Shown: piece by piece, positions 24,851-37,971 of the stretch
Numbering within the stretch: position 1 is the first letter of the stretch
How the letters are laid out: each line of letters begins with the position of its first letter
From: Ptiloglossa arizonensis
Taxonomy: Eukaryota; Arthropoda; Insecta; Hymenoptera; Colletidae
NCBI RefSeq assembly: GCF_051014685.1
Contig: NW_027478523.1
Coordinates: forward strand, 496,001 to 560,000
Direction: 5' to 3'
DNA: 64,000 bases
The notes under the pieces: model-generated
Database searches by the model: none
Told to the model about the DNA's origin: nothing
What the model saw: only the letters and a program-made list of their open reading frames with translations
Translations under genes and position numbers: made by a program

Positions 24851-25725
24851 GTAATCGGGCGAGTTTCTACTTTCAGATGCAACAGAAATTTTGCGGATTG
24901 GTCAATCCGTTCGCGAGATATGGCAGTTTGGAGGTAAGAAACGCTTGAGAAACTCAAAATTTGCGCAGTTCTGATGCTTGAAACGAATAACTAGAACGGC
25001 CTAGGGGAAAAGTGCGCATACCGTTGTAATCGGGAGAGTTTCTACTTTCAGAAGCAACAGAAATTTTGCGGATTGATCAATCCGTTCGCGAGATATGGCA
25101 GTTTGGATGTAAGAAACGCTTGAGAAACTCAAAATTTTCGCAGTTCTGATGCTCGAAACGAATAACTAGAACGGCCTAGGCGAAAAGTACGCATACCGAT
25201 GTAATCGGGCGAGCTTCTACTTTCAGATGCAACAGAAATTTTGCGGATTGGTCGATCCGTCCGCGAGATATGGCAGTTTGGAAGTAAGAAACGCTTGAGA
25301 AATTCAAAATTTTCGCAGTTCTGATGCTCGAAACGAATGACTAGAACGGCCTAGGTGAAAAGTGCGTATACCGTTGTAATCGGGCGAGTTTCTACTTTCA
25401 GATGCAACAGAAATTTTGCGGATTGGTCAATCCGTTCGCGAGATATGGCAGTTTGGAGGTAAGAAACGCTTGAGAAACTCAAAATTTGCGCAGTTCTGAT
25501 GCTTGAAACGAATAACTAGAACGGCCTAGGGGAAAAGTGCGCATACCGTTGTAATCGGGAGAGTTTCTACTTTCAGAAGCAACAGAAATTTTGCGGATTG
25601 ATCAATCCGTTCGCGAGATATGGCAGTTTGGATGTAAGAAACGCTTGAGAAACTCAAAATTTTCGCAGTTCTGATGCTCGAAATGAATAACTGGAACGGC
25701 CTAGGGGAAAACTACACATACCGTT
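24676..25725 (+). repeat. 3-monomer unit (525 bp) in two tandem copies
   Basis: 24676-25200 and 25201-25725 share the order GAGCTTC with TCCGTCCGCG, then a TTTGCGCAG/GCTTG monomer, then a CGGGAGAG/GAAGC monomer with GATGT. They part only at the 3' end of the third monomer (CTAGGCGAAAAGTACG against AACTGG with AACTACACA). Confidence 0.85.
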
Positions 25726-26250
25726 GTAATCGGGCGAGTTTCTACTTTCAGATGCAACAGAAATTTTGCGGATTGGTCAATCCGTTCGCGAGATATGGCA
25801 GTTTGGAGGTAAGAAACGCTTGAGAAACTCAAAATTGCCGCAGTTCTGATGCTTGAAACGAATAAGTAGAACGGCCTAGGGGAAAAGTGCGCACACCGTT
25901 GTTATCGGGCGAGTTTCTACTTTCAGATGCAACAGAAATTTTGCGGATCGGTCAATCGGTTCGCGAGATATGGCAGTTTGGATGTAAGAAACGCTTGAGA
26001 AACTCAAAATTTTCCCAGTTCTGATGCTCGAAACGAATAACTAGAACGGCCTAGGGGAGAAGTACGCATACCGTTGTAATCGGGCGAGTTTCTACTTTCA
26101 GATGCAACAGAAATTATGCGGATTGGTCAATCCGTTCGCGAGATATGGCCGTTTGGATGTAAGAAACGCTTGAGAAACTCAAAATTTTCGCAGTTCTGAT
26201 GCTCGAAACGATTAACTAGAACGGCCTAGGGGAAAAGTGCGCATACCGTT

Positions 26251-28175
26251 GTAATCGGGCGAGTTTCGACTTTCAAATGTAACAGAAATTTTGCGGATTG
26301 GTCAATCCGTTCGCGAGATATGGCAGTTTGGTGGTAAGAAACGCTTGAGAAACTCAAAATTTTCGCAGTTCTGATGCTCGAAACTAATAACTAGAACGGC
26401 CTAGGGGAAAACTACACCTACCGTTGTAGTCGGGCGAGTTTCTACTTTCAGATGCAACAGAAATTTTGCGGATTGGTCAATCCGTTCGCGAGATATGGCA
26501 GTTTGGTGGTAAGAAACGCTTGAGAAACTCAAAATTTTCGCAGTTCTGATGCTCGAAACGAATAACTAGAACCGCCTAGGGGGAAAGTGCGCATACCGTT
26601 GTAGTCGGGCGAGTTTCTACTTTCAGATGCAACAGAAATTTTGCGGATTGGTCAATCCGTTCGCGAGATATGGCAGTTTGGAGGTAAGAAACGCTTGAGA
26701 AACTCAAAATTTTCGCAGTTCTGATGCTCGAAACGAATAACTAGAACCGCCTAGGGGAAAAGTGCGCATACCGTTGTAATCGGGCGAGTATCTACTTTCA
26801 AATGCAACAGAAATTTTGCGGATTGGTCAATCCGTTCGCGAGATATGGCAGTTTGGAGGTAAGAAACGCTTGAGAAACTCAAAATTTTCGCAGTTCTGTT
26901 TCTCGAAACGAACAACTGGAACGGTCTAGGGGAAAACTACACATACCGTTGTAACCAGGCGAGTTTCTACTTTCAGATGCAACAGAAATTTTGCGGATTG
27001 GTCAATCCGTTCGCGAGATGTGGCAGTTTGGAGGTAAGAAACGCTTGAGAAACTCAAAATTTTGGCAGCTCTCATGCTCGAAAAGAATAACTAGAACGGC
27101 CTAGGGGAAAAGTACGCATACCGTTGTAATCGGGCGAGTTTCTACTTTCAGATGCAACAGAAAGTTTGCGGATTGGTCGATCCGTTCGCGAGATGTGGCA
27201 GTTTGGAAGTAAGAAACGCTTGAGAAACTCAAAATTTTCGCAGTTCTGATGCTCGAAACTAATAACTAGAACGGCCTAGGGGAGAACTACACCTACCGTT
27301 GTAGTCTGGCGAGTTTCTACTTTCAGATGCAACAGAAATTTTGCGGATTGGTCAATCCGTTCGCGAGATATGGCAGTTTGGATGTAAGAAACGCTTGAGA
27401 AACTCAAAATTTTCGCAGTTCTGATGCTCAAAACGAATAACTAGAACCGCCTAGGGGAAAAGTGCGCATACCGTTGTAATCGGGCGAGTTTCTACTTTCA
27501 GATGCAACAGAAATTTTGCGGATTGGTCAATCCGTTCGCGAGATGTGGCAGTTTGGAAGTAAGAAACGCTTGAGAAACTCAAAATTTTGGCAGCTCTCAT
27601 GCTCGAAAAGAATAACTAGAACGGCCTAGGGGAAAAGTACGCATACCGTTGTAATCGGGCGAGTTTCTACTTTCAGATGCAACAGAAAGTTTGCGGATTG
27701 GTCGATCCGTTCGCGAGATATGGCAGTTTGGAAGTAAGAAACGCTTGAGAAATTCAAAATTTGCGCAGTTCTGATGCTCGAAACGAATGACTAGAACGGC
27801 CTAGGTGAAAAGTGCGTACACCGTTGTAATCGGGCGAGTTTCTACTTTCAGATGCAACAGAAATTTTGCGGATTGATCAATCCGTTCGCGAGATATGGCA
27901 GTTTGGAGATAAGAAACGCTTGCGAAACTCAAAATTTTCGCAGTTCTGATGCTCGAAACGAATAACTAGAACGGCCTAGGCGAAAAGTACGCATACCGAT
28001 GTAATCGGGCGAGCTTCTACTTTCAGATGCAACAGAAATTTTGCGGATTGGTCGATCCGTCCGCGAGATATGGCAGTTTGGAAGTAAGAAACGCTTGAGA
28101 AATTCAAAATTTTCGCAGTTCTGATGCTCGAAACGAATGACTAGAACGGCCTAGGTGAAAAGTGCGTATACCGTT
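26251..28175 (+). repeat. 11-monomer block, copy 2 of the duplication spaced 3325 bp
   Basis: It matches 22926-24850 in order. Rare shared markers are CTGTTTCTCG with AACAACTGG, GTAACCAGG and GTAGTCTGG. Private changes include AAATGTAAC at the start and CTAGGGGGAAAG in the second monomer. Confidence 0.8.
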
Positions 28176-28350
28176 GTAATCGGGCGAGTTTCTACTTTCA
28201 GATGCAACAGAAATTTTGCGGATTGATCAATCTGTTCGCGAGGTATGGCAGTTTGGAGATAAGAAACGCTTGAGAAACTCAAAATTTTCGCAGTTCTGAT
28301 GCTCGAAACGAATGACTAGAACGGCCTAGGTGAAAAGTGCGTATACCGTT

Positions 28351-29575
28351 GTAATCGGGCGAGTTTCTACTTTCAGATGCAACAGAAATTTTGCGGATTG
28401 ATCAATCCGTTCGCGAGGTATGGCAGTTTGGAGATAAGAAACGCTTGAGAAACTCAAAATTTTCGCAGTTCTGATGCTCGAAACGAATAACTAGAACGGC
28501 CTAGGCGAAAAGTACGCATACCGATGTAATCGGGCGAGCTTCTACTTTCAGATGCAACAGAAATTTTGCGGATTGGTCGATCCGTTCGCGAGATATGGCA
28601 GTTTGGAAGTAAGAAACGCTTGAGAAACTCAAAATTTTCGCAGTTCTGATGCTCCAAACGAATGACTAGAACGGCCTAGGGGAGAAGTACGGATACCGTT
28701 GTAATCGGGCGAGTTTCTACTTTCAGATGCAACAGAAATTATGCGGATTGGTCAATCCGTTCGCGAGATATGGCCGTTTGGATGTAAGAAACGCTTGAGA
28801 AACTCAAAATTTTCGCAGTTCTGATGCTCGAAACGAATAACTAGAACGGCCTAGGGGAGAAGTACGCATACCGTTGTAATCGGGCGAGTTTCTACTTTCA
28901 GATGCAACAGAAATTTTGCGGATTGATCAATCCGTTCGCGAGATATGGCTGTTTGGAGATAAGAAACGCTTGAGAAACTCAAAATTTTCGCAGTTCTGAT
29001 GCTCGAAACGAATAACTAGAACGGCCTAGGCGAAAAGTACGCATACCGATGTCATCGGGCGAGCTTCTACTTTCAGATGCAACAGAAACTTTGCGGATTG
29101 GTCGATCCGTTCGCGAGATATGGCAGTTTGGAAGTAAGAAACGCTTGAGAAATTCAAAATTTTCGCAGTTCTGATGCTCGAAACGAATGACTAGAACGGC
29201 CTAGGTGAAAAGTGCGTATACCGTTGTAATCGGGCGAGTTTCTACTTTCAGATGCAACAAAAATTTTGCGGATTGATCAATCCGTTCGCGAGGTATGGCA
29301 GTTTGGAGATAAGAAACGCTTGAGAAACTCAAAATTTTCGCAGTTCTGATGCTCGAAACGAATAACTAGAACGGCCTAGGCGAAAAGTACGCATACCGAT
29401 GTAATCGGGCGAGCTTCTACTTTCAGATGCAACAGAAATTTTGCGGATTGGTCGATCCGTTCGCGAGATATGGCAGTTTGGAAGTAAGAAACGCTTGAGA
29501 AACTCAAAATTTTCGCAGTTCTGATGCTCCAAACGAATGACTAGAACGGCCTAGGGGAGAAGTGCGCATACCGTT
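28351..29575 (+). repeat. 7-monomer part of an 11-monomer HOR, copy 1
   Basis: The series is: GAGGTATGG monomer, GAGCTTC with CTCCAAACG, TTATGC with ATGGCCG, ATGGCTG monomer, GAGCTTC with AAACTTTG, AACAAAAAT with GAGGTATGG, GAGCTTC with CTCCAAACG. It recurs eleven monomers later at 30276-31498. GTCATCGGG at 29051 is private to this copy. Confidence 0.85.
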
Positions 29576-30275
29576 GTAATCGGGCGAGTTTCTACTTTCA
29601 GATGCAACAGAAATTTTGCGGATTGGTCAATCCGTTCGCGAGATATGGCAGTTTGGTGGTAAGAAACGCTTGAGAAACTCAAAATTTTCGCAGTTCTGAT
29701 GCTCGAAACGAATAACTAGAACCGCCGAGGGGAAAAGTGCGCATACCGTTGTAATCGGGCGAGTTTCTACTTTCAGATGCAACAGAAATTTTGCGGATTG
29801 GTCAATCCGTTCGCGAGATGTGGCAGTTTGGAGGTAAGAAACGCTTGAGAAACTCAAAATTTTGGCAGCTCTCATGCTCGAAAAGAATAACTAGAACGGC
29901 CTAGGTGAAAAGTGCGTATACCGTTGTAATCGGGCGAGTTTCTACTTTCAGATGCAACAGAAATTTTGCGGATTGATCAATCCGTTCGCGAGATATGGCA
30001 GTTTGGAGATAAGAAACGCTTGAGAAACTCAAAATTTTCGCAGTTCTGATGCTCGAAACGAATAACTAGAACGGCCTAGGCGAAAAGTACGCATACCGAT
30101 GTAATCGGGCGAGCTTCTACTTTCAGATGCAACAGACATTTTGCGGATTGGTCGATCCGTCCGCGAGATATGGCAGTTTGGAAGTAAGAAACGCTTGAGA
30201 AATTCAAAATTTTCGCAGTTCTGATGCTCGAAACGAATGACTAGAACGGCCTAGGTGAAAAGTGCGTATACCGTT

Positions 30276-31498
30276 GTAATCGGGCCGAGTTTTCTACTTT
30301 CAGATGCAACAGAAATTTGCGGATTGATCATCCGTTCGCGAGGTATGGCAGTTTGGAGATAAGAAACGCTTGAGAAACTCAAAATTTCGCAGTTCTGATG
30401 CTCGAAACGAATAACTAGAACGGCCTAGGCGAAAAGTACGCATACCGATGTAATCGGGCGAGCTTCTACTTTCAGATGCAACAGAAATTTTGCGGATTGG
30501 TCGATCCGTTCGCGAGATATGGCAGTTTGGAAGTAAGAAACGCTTGAGAAACTCAAAATTTTCGCAGTTCTGATGCTCCAAACGAATGACTAGAACGGCC
30601 TAGGGGAGAAGTACGGATACCGTTGTAATCGGGCGAGTTTCTACTTTCAGATGCAACAGAAATTATGCGGATGGTCAATCCGTTCGCGAGATATGGCCGT
30701 TTGGATGTAAGAAACGCTTGAGAAACTCAAAATTTTCGCAGTTCTGATGCTCGAAACGAATAACTAGAACGGCCTAGGGGAGAAGTACGCATACCGTTGT
30801 AATCGGGCGAGTTTCTACTTTCAGATGCAACAGAAATTTTGCGGATTGATCAATCCGTTCGCGAGATATGGCTGTTTGGAGATAAGAAACGCTTGAGAAA
30901 CTCAAAATTTTCGCAGTTCTGATGCTCGAAACGAATAACTAGAACGGCCTAGGCGAAAAGTACGCATACCGATGTAATCGGGCGAGCTTCTACTTTCAGA
31001 TGCAACAGAAACTTTGCGGATTGGTCGATCCGTTCGCGAGATATGGCAGTTTGGAAGTAAGAAACGCTTGAGAAATTCAAAATTTTCGCAGTTCTGATGC
31101 TCGAAACGAATGACTAGAACGGCCTAGGTGAAAAGTGCGTATACCGTTGTAATCGGGCGAGTTTCTACTTTCAGATGCAACAAAAATTTTGCGGATTGAT
31201 CAATCCGTTCGCGAGGTATGGCAGTTTGGAGATAAGAAACGCTTGAGAAACTCAAAATTTTCGCAGTTCTGATGCTCGAAACGAATAACTAGAACGGCCT
31301 AGGCGAAAAGTACGCATACCGATGTAATCGGGCGAGCTTCTACTTTCAGATGCAACAGAAATTTTGCGGATTGGTCGATCCGTTCGCGAGATATGGCAGT
31401 TTGGAAGTAAGAAACGCTTGAGAAACTCAAAATTTTCGCAGTTCTGATGCTCCAAACGAATGACTAGAACGGCCTAGGGGAGAAGTGCGCATACCGTT
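30276..31498 (+). repeat. 7-monomer part of an 11-monomer HOR, copy 2, with indels
   Basis: It matches 28351-29575 in order and rare markers (CTCCAAACG twice, ATGGCTG, AAACTTTG). It is 1223 rather than 1225 bp because of six single-base indels in its first three monomers. Apart from these the two copies look almost identical, so the indels arose after duplication or are assembly errors. Confidence 0.85.
30285..30672 (+). other. Cluster of six single-base indels
   Basis: Relative to the matching HOR copy at 28351, the sequence gains one C in CGGGCCGAG (about 30285) and one T in GAGTTTTCTAC (about 30291). It loses one T in AAATTTGCGG (about 30318), one A in GATCATCCG (about 30330), one T in AAAATTTCGC (about 30387) and one T in GGATGGTC (about 30672). 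Five of the six change the length of a run of identical bases. Only three other indels were found in the remaining 63.6 kb. An unpolished or low-coverage assembly patch is the simplest explanation. Confidence 0.85.
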
Positions 31499-34400
31499 GT
31501 AATCGGGCGAGTTTCGACTTTCAAATGCAACAGAAATTTTGCGGGTTGGTCAATCCGTTCGCGAGATATGGCAGTTTGGTGGTAAGAAACGCTTGAGAAA
31601 CTCAAAATTTTCACAGTTCTGATGCTCGAAACTAATAACTAGAACGGCCTAGGGGAAAACTACACCTACCGTTGTAGTCGGACGAGTTTCTACTTTCAGA
31701 TGCAACAGAAATTTTGCGGATTGGTCAATCCGTTCGCGAGATATGGCAGTTTGGAGGTAAGAAACGCTTGAGAAACTCAAAATTTTCGCAGTTCTGATGC
31801 TCGAAACGAATAACTAGAACGGCCTAGGGGAGAAGTGCGCATACCGTTGTAATCGGGCGAGTTTCGACTTTCAAATGCAACAGAAATTTTGCGGATTGGT
31901 CAATCCGTTCGCGAGATATGGCAGTTTGGTGGTAAGAAACGCTTGAGAAACTCAAAATTTTGGCAGTTCTGATGCTCGTAACGAATGACTGGAACGGCCT
32001 AGGGGAAAACTACACATACCGTTGTTATCGGTCGAGTTTCTACTTTCAGATGCAACAGAAATTTTGCGGATTGGTCGATCCGTTCGCGAGATGTGGCAGT
32101 TTGGAAGTAAGAAACGCTTGAGAAACTCAAAATTTTCGCAGTTCTGATGCTCGAAACGAATGACTAGAACGGCCTAGGGGAGAAGTACGCATACCGTTGT
32201 AATCGGGCGAGTTTCTACTTTCAGATGCAACAGAAATCATGCGGATTGGTCAATCCGTTCGCGAGATATGGCCGTTTGGATGTAAGAAACGCTTGAGAAA
32301 CTCAAAATTTTCGCAGTTCTGATGCTAGAAACGAATAACTAGAACGGCCTAGGGGAAAAGTGCGCATACCGTTGTAATCGGGCGAGTTTCGACTTTCAAA
32401 TGCAACAGAAATTTTGCGGATTGGTCAATCCGTTCGCGAGATATGGCAGTTTGGTGGTAAGAAACGCTTGAGAAACTCAAAATTTTCGCAGTTCTGATGC
32501 TCGAAACGAATGACTAGAACGGCCTAGGGGAGAAGTACGCATACCGTTGTAATCGGGCGAGTCTCTACTTTCAGATGCAATAGAAATTTTGCGGATTGAT
32601 CAATCCGTTCGCGAGATATGGCAGTTTGGAGGTAAGAAACGCTTGAGAAACTCAAAATTTTCGCAGTTCTGATGCTCGAAACGAATAACTGGACCGGCCT
32701 AGGGGTAAACTACACATACCGTTGTTAACGGTCGAGTTTCTACTTTCAGATGCAACAGAAATTTTGCGGATTGGTCGATCCGTTCGCGAGATGTGGCAGT
32801 TTGGAAGTAAGAAACGCTTGAGACACTCAAAATTTTCGCAGTTCTGATGCTAGAAACGAATAACTAGAACGGCCTAGGGGAAAAGTGCGCATACCGTTGT
32901 AATCGGGCGAGTTTCTACTTTCAGAAGCAACAGAAACTTTGCGGATTGATCAATCCGTTCGCGAGATATGGCAGTTTGGATGTAAGAAACGCTTGAGAAA
33001 CTCAAAATTTTCGCAGTTCTGATGCTCGAAACGAATAACTGGAACGGCCTAGGGGAAAACTACACATACCGTTGTAATCGGGCGAGTTTGTACTTTCAGA
33101 TGCAACAGAAATTTTGCGGATGGGTCAATCCGTTCGCGAGATGTGGCAGTTTGGAGGTAAGAAACGCTTGAGAAACTCAAAATTGGCGCAGTTCTGATGC
33201 TTGAAACGAATAACTAGAACGGCCTAGGGGAGAACTACACCTACCGTTGTAGTCGGGCGAGTTTCTACTTTCAGATGCAACAGAAATTTTGCGGATTGGT
33301 CAATCCGTTCGCGAGATATGGCAGTTTGGAGGTAAGAAACGCTTGAGTAACTCAAAATTTTCGCAGTTCTGATGCTCGAAACGAATGACGAGAACGGCCT
33401 AGGGGAAAAGTACGCACACCGATGTATTCGGGCGAGTTTCTACTTTCAGATGCAACAGAAATTTTGCGGATTGGTCGATCCGTTCGCGAGATGTGGCAGT
33501 TTGGAGGTAAGAAACGCTTGAGAAACTCAAAATTTTCGCAGTTCTGATGCTCAAAACGAATAACTAGAACGGCCTAGGGGAAAACTAAACCTACCGTTGT
33601 AATCGGGCGAGTTTCTACTTTCAGATGCAACAGAAATTTTGCGGATTGGTCAATCCGTTCGCTCGATGTGGCAGTTTGGATGTAAGAAACGCTTGAGAAA
33701 CTCAAAATTTTCGCAGTTCTGATGCTCGAAACGAATGACTAGAACGGCCTAGGGGAGAAGTACGCATACCGTTGTAATCGGGCGAGTTTCTACTTTCAGA
33801 TGCAACAGAAATTATGCGGATTGATCAATCCGTTCGCGAGATATGGCCGTTTGGATGTAAGAAACGCTTGAGAAACTCAAAATTTTCGCAGTTCTGATGC
33901 TCGAAACGAATAACTAGGACGGCCTAGGGGAGAAGTACGCATACCGTTGTGATCGGGCGAGTTTCTACTTTCAGATGCAACAGAAATTATGCGGATTGGT
34001 CGATCCGTTCGCGAGATGTGGCAGTTTGGAAGTAAGAAACGCTTGAGAAACTCAAAATTTTCGCAGTTCTGATGCTCAAAACGAATAACTAGAACGGCCT
34101 AGGGGAAAACTAAACCTACCGTTGTAATCGGGCGAGTTTCTACTTTCAGATGCAACAGAAATTTTGCGGATTGGTCAATCCGTTCGCTCGATGTGGCAGT
34201 TTGGATGTAAGAAACGCTCGAGAAACTCAAAATTTTCAAAGTCCTGATGCTCGAAACGAATAACTAGAACCGCCTAGGGGAAAAGTGCGCATACCGTTGT
34301 AATCGGGCGAGTTTCTACTTTCAGATGCAACAGAAATTTTGCGGATTGGTCAATCCGTTCGCGAGATGTGGCAGTTTGGAGGTAAGAAACGCTTGAGAAA

Positions 34401-37400
34401 CTCAAAATTTGCGCAGTTCTGATGCTTGAAACGAATAACTAGAACGGCCTAGAGGAGAACTACACCTACCGTTGTAGTCGGGCGAGTTTCTACTTTCAGA
34501 TGCAACAGAAATTTTGCGGATTGCTCAATCCGTTCGCGAGATATGGCAGTTTGGAGGTAAGAAACGCTTGAGAAACTCAAAATTTTCGCAGTTCTGATGC
34601 TCGAAACGAATAACTAGAACGGCCTAGGGGAAAAGTGCGCATACCGTTGTAATCGGGCGAGTTTCTACTTTCAAATGCAACAGAAATTTTGCGGATTGGT
34701 CAATCCGTTCGCGAGATATGGCAGTTTGGTGGTAAGAAACGCTTGAGAAACTCAAAATTTTCGCAGTTCTGATGCTCGAAACGAATGACTAGAACGGCCT
34801 AGGGGAAAAGTACGCATAGCGATGTAATCGGGCGAGTTTCTACTTTCAGATGCAACAGAAATTTTGCGGATTGGTCAATCCGTTCGCGAGATATGGCAGT
34901 TTGGAGGTAAGAAACGCTTGAGAAACTCAGAATTTTCGCAGTTCTGATGCTCGAAACGAATGACTAGAACGGCCTAGGGGAGAAGTACGCATACCGTTGT
35001 AATCGGGCGAGTTTCTACTTTCAGAAGCAACAGAAACTTTGCGGATTGATCAATCCGTTCGCGAGATATGTCAGTTTGGAGGTAAGAAACGCTTGAGAAA
35101 CTCAAAATTTTCGCAGTTCTGATGCTCGAAATGAATAACTGGAACGGCCTAGGGGAAAACTACACATACCGTTGTAATCGGGCGAGTTTCTACTTTCAGA
35201 TGCAACAGAAGTTTTGCGGATTGGTCAATCCGTTCGCGAGATATGGCAGTTTGGAGGTAAGAAACGCTTGAGAAACTCAAAATTTGCGCAGTTCTGATGC
35301 TTGAAACGAATAACTAGAACGGCCTAGGTGAAAAGTGCGCATACCGTTGTAATCGGGCGAGTTTCTACTTTTAGATGCAACAGAAGTTTTGCGGATCGGT
35401 CAATCCGTTCGCGAGATATGGCAGTTTGGATGTAAGAAACGCTTGAGAAACTCAAAATTTTCGCAGTTCTTATGCTCGAAACGAATAACTGGAACGGCCT
35501 AGGGGAAAACTACACATACCGTTGTAATCGGGCGAGTTTCTACTTTCAGATGCAACAGAAATTTTGCGGATTGGTCAATCCGTTCGCGAGATATGGCAGT
35601 TTGGAGGTAAGAAACGCTTGAGAAACTCAAAATTTTCGCAGTTCTGATGCTCGAAATGAATAACTGGAACGGCCTAGGGGAAAACTACACATACCGTTGT
35701 AATCGGGCGAGTTTCTACTTTCAGATGCAACAGAAATTTTGCGGATTGGTCAATCCGTTCGCGAGATATGGCAGTTTGGAGGTAAGAAACGCTTGAGAAA
35801 CTCAAAATTTTCGCAGTTCTGATGCTCGAAACGAATGACTAGAACGGCCTAGGGGAGAAGTACGCATACCGTTGTAATCGGGCGAGTTTCTACTTTCAGA
35901 AGCAACAGAAACTTTGCGGATTGATCAATCCGTTCGCGAGATATGTCAGTTTGGAGGTAAGAAACGCTTGAGAAACTCAAAATTTTCGCAGTTCTGATGC
36001 TCGAAATGAATAACTGGAACGGCCTAGGGGAAAACTACACATACCGTTGTAATCGGGCGAGTTTCTACTTTCAGATGCAACAGAAGTTTTGCGGATTGGT
36101 CAATCCGTTCGCGAGATATGGCAGTTTGGAGGTAAGAAACGCTTGAGAAACTCAAAATTTGCGCAGTTCTGATGCTTGAAACGAATAACTAGAACGGCCT
36201 AGGGGAAAAGTGCGCATACCGTTGTAATCGGGCGAGTTTCTACTTTCAGATGCAACAGAAATTTTGAGGATCGGTCAATCCGTTCGCGGGGTATGGCAGT
36301 TTGGATGTAAGAAACGCTTGAGAAACTCAAAATTTTCGCAGTTCTGATGCTCGAAATGAATAACTGGAACGGCATAGGGGAAAACTACACATACCGTTGT
36401 AATCGGGCGAGTTTCTACTTTCAGATGCAACAGAAATTTTGCGGATTGGTCAATCCGTTCGCGAGATATGGCAGTTTGGAGGTAAGAAACGCTTGAGAAA
36501 CTCAAAATTTGCGCAGTTCTGATGCTTGAAACGAATAACTAGAACGGCCTAGGTGAAAAGTGCGCATACTGTTGTAATCGGGCGAGTTTCTACTTTTAGA
36601 TGCAACAGAAATTTTGCGGATCGGTCAATCCGTTCGCGAGATATGGCAGTTTGGATGTAAGAAACGCTTGAGAAACTCAAAATTTTCGCAGTTCTTATGC
36701 TCGAAACGAATAACTGGAACGGCCTAGGGGAAAACTACACATACCGTTGTAATCGGGCGAGTTTCTACTTTCAGATGCAACAGAAATTTTGCGGATTGGT
36801 CAATCCGTTCGCGAGATGTGCAGTTTGGAGGTAAGAAACGCTTGAGAAACTCAAAATTTTCGCAGTTCTGATGCTCGAAACGAATAACTAGAACGGCCTA
36901 GGGGAAAAGTACGCATACCGATGTAATCGGGCGAGTTTCTACTTTGAGATGCAACAAAAATTTTGCGGATTGGTCGATCCGTTCGCGAGATATGGCAGTT
37001 TGGAAGTAGGAAACGCTTGAGAAACTCAAAATTTTCGCAGTTCTGATGCTCGAAACGAATGACGAGAACGGCCTAGGGGAAAAGTACGCATACCGATGTA
37101 ATCGGGCGAGTTTCTACTTTCAGATGCAACAGAAATTTTGCGGATTGGTCTATCCGTTCGCGAGATGTGGCAGTTTGGATGTAAGAAACGCTTGAGAAAC
37201 TCAAAATTTTCGCAGTTCTGATGCTCGAAACTAATAACTAGAACGGCCTAGGGGAGAACTACACCTACCGTTGTAGTCGGGCGAGTTTCTACTTTCAGAT
37301 GCAACAGAAATTTTGCGGATTGGTCAATCCGTTCGCGAGATATGGCAGTTTGGAGGTAAGAAACGCTTGAGTAACTCAAAATTTTCGCAGTTCTGATGCT

Positions 37401-37971
37401 CGAAACAAATAACTAGAACCGCCTAGGGGAAAAGTGCGCATACCGTTGTAATCGGGCGAGTTTCTACTTTCAGATGCAACAGAAATTTTGCGGATTGGTC
37501 AATCCGTTCGCGAGATGTGGCAGTTTGGAGGTAAGAAACGCTTGAGAAACTCAAAATTTTCGCAGTTCTGATGCTCGAAACGAATGACTAGAACGGCCTA
37601 GGGGAGAAGTACGCATACCGTTGTAATCGGGCGAGTTTCTACTTTCAGATGCAACAGAAATTTTGCGGATTGATCAATCCGTTCGCGAGATATGGCAGTT
37701 TGGAGGTAAGAAACGCTTGAGAAACTCAAAATTTTCGCAGTTCTGATGCTCGAAATGAATAACTGGAACGGCCTAGGGGAAAACTACACATACCGTTGTA
37801 ATCGGGCGAGTTTCTACTTTCAGATGCAACAGAAATTTTGCGGATTGGTCAATCCGTTCGCGAGATGTGCAGTTTGTAGGTAAGAAACGCTTGAGAAACT
37901 CAAAATTTTCGCAGTTCTGATGCTCGAAACGAATAACTAGAACGGCCTAGGGGAAAAGTACGCATACCGTT
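31499..37971 (+). repeat. Array domain 4: variable monomers, no dominant HOR
   Basis: About 37 monomers mix the GTTTCGAC/GGTGGT, GTAGTCGGG, GAGAAGTACG and AACTACACA classes in irregular order, with several private changes (for example GCGGGTTGG at 31543, GTTAACGGTCG near 32734, TTCGCTCGATG near 33660 and 34191). A two-monomer unit marked by GAAGC/AAACTTTG/ATATGTCAG repeats at 34999-35348 and 35874-36223. TTTTAGATGC monomers at 35349 and 36574 foreshadow the 9-monomer HOR to the right. No gene or unique sequence is visible. Confidence 0.8.

Larger units (their letters stand above)
22926..31498 (+). repeat. Array domain 3: 19-, 3- and 11-monomer duplications
   Basis: Forty-nine monomers introduce variants absent to the left: GTTTCGAC with AAATGC and GGTGGT, GTAGTCGGG, GGCAGCTCTCATG, GAGCTTC, GTGCGTATA, GAGGTATGG and CTCCAAAC. 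Their abrupt appearance at 22926 marks a boundary between separately homogenised segments. Repeated units inside the domain are listed separately. No gene or foreign insert is present. Confidence 0.85.

Noticed and set aside
28454..31455. Longer minus-strand ORFs of 67-101 codons (28454-28657, 29627-29875, 30300-30581, 38297-38602)
   Set aside because: Variants that remove a stop extend the chance ORFs. Those at 30300-30581 and 38297-38602 also depend on the single-base indels that shift the frame. No recognisable protein is encoded.
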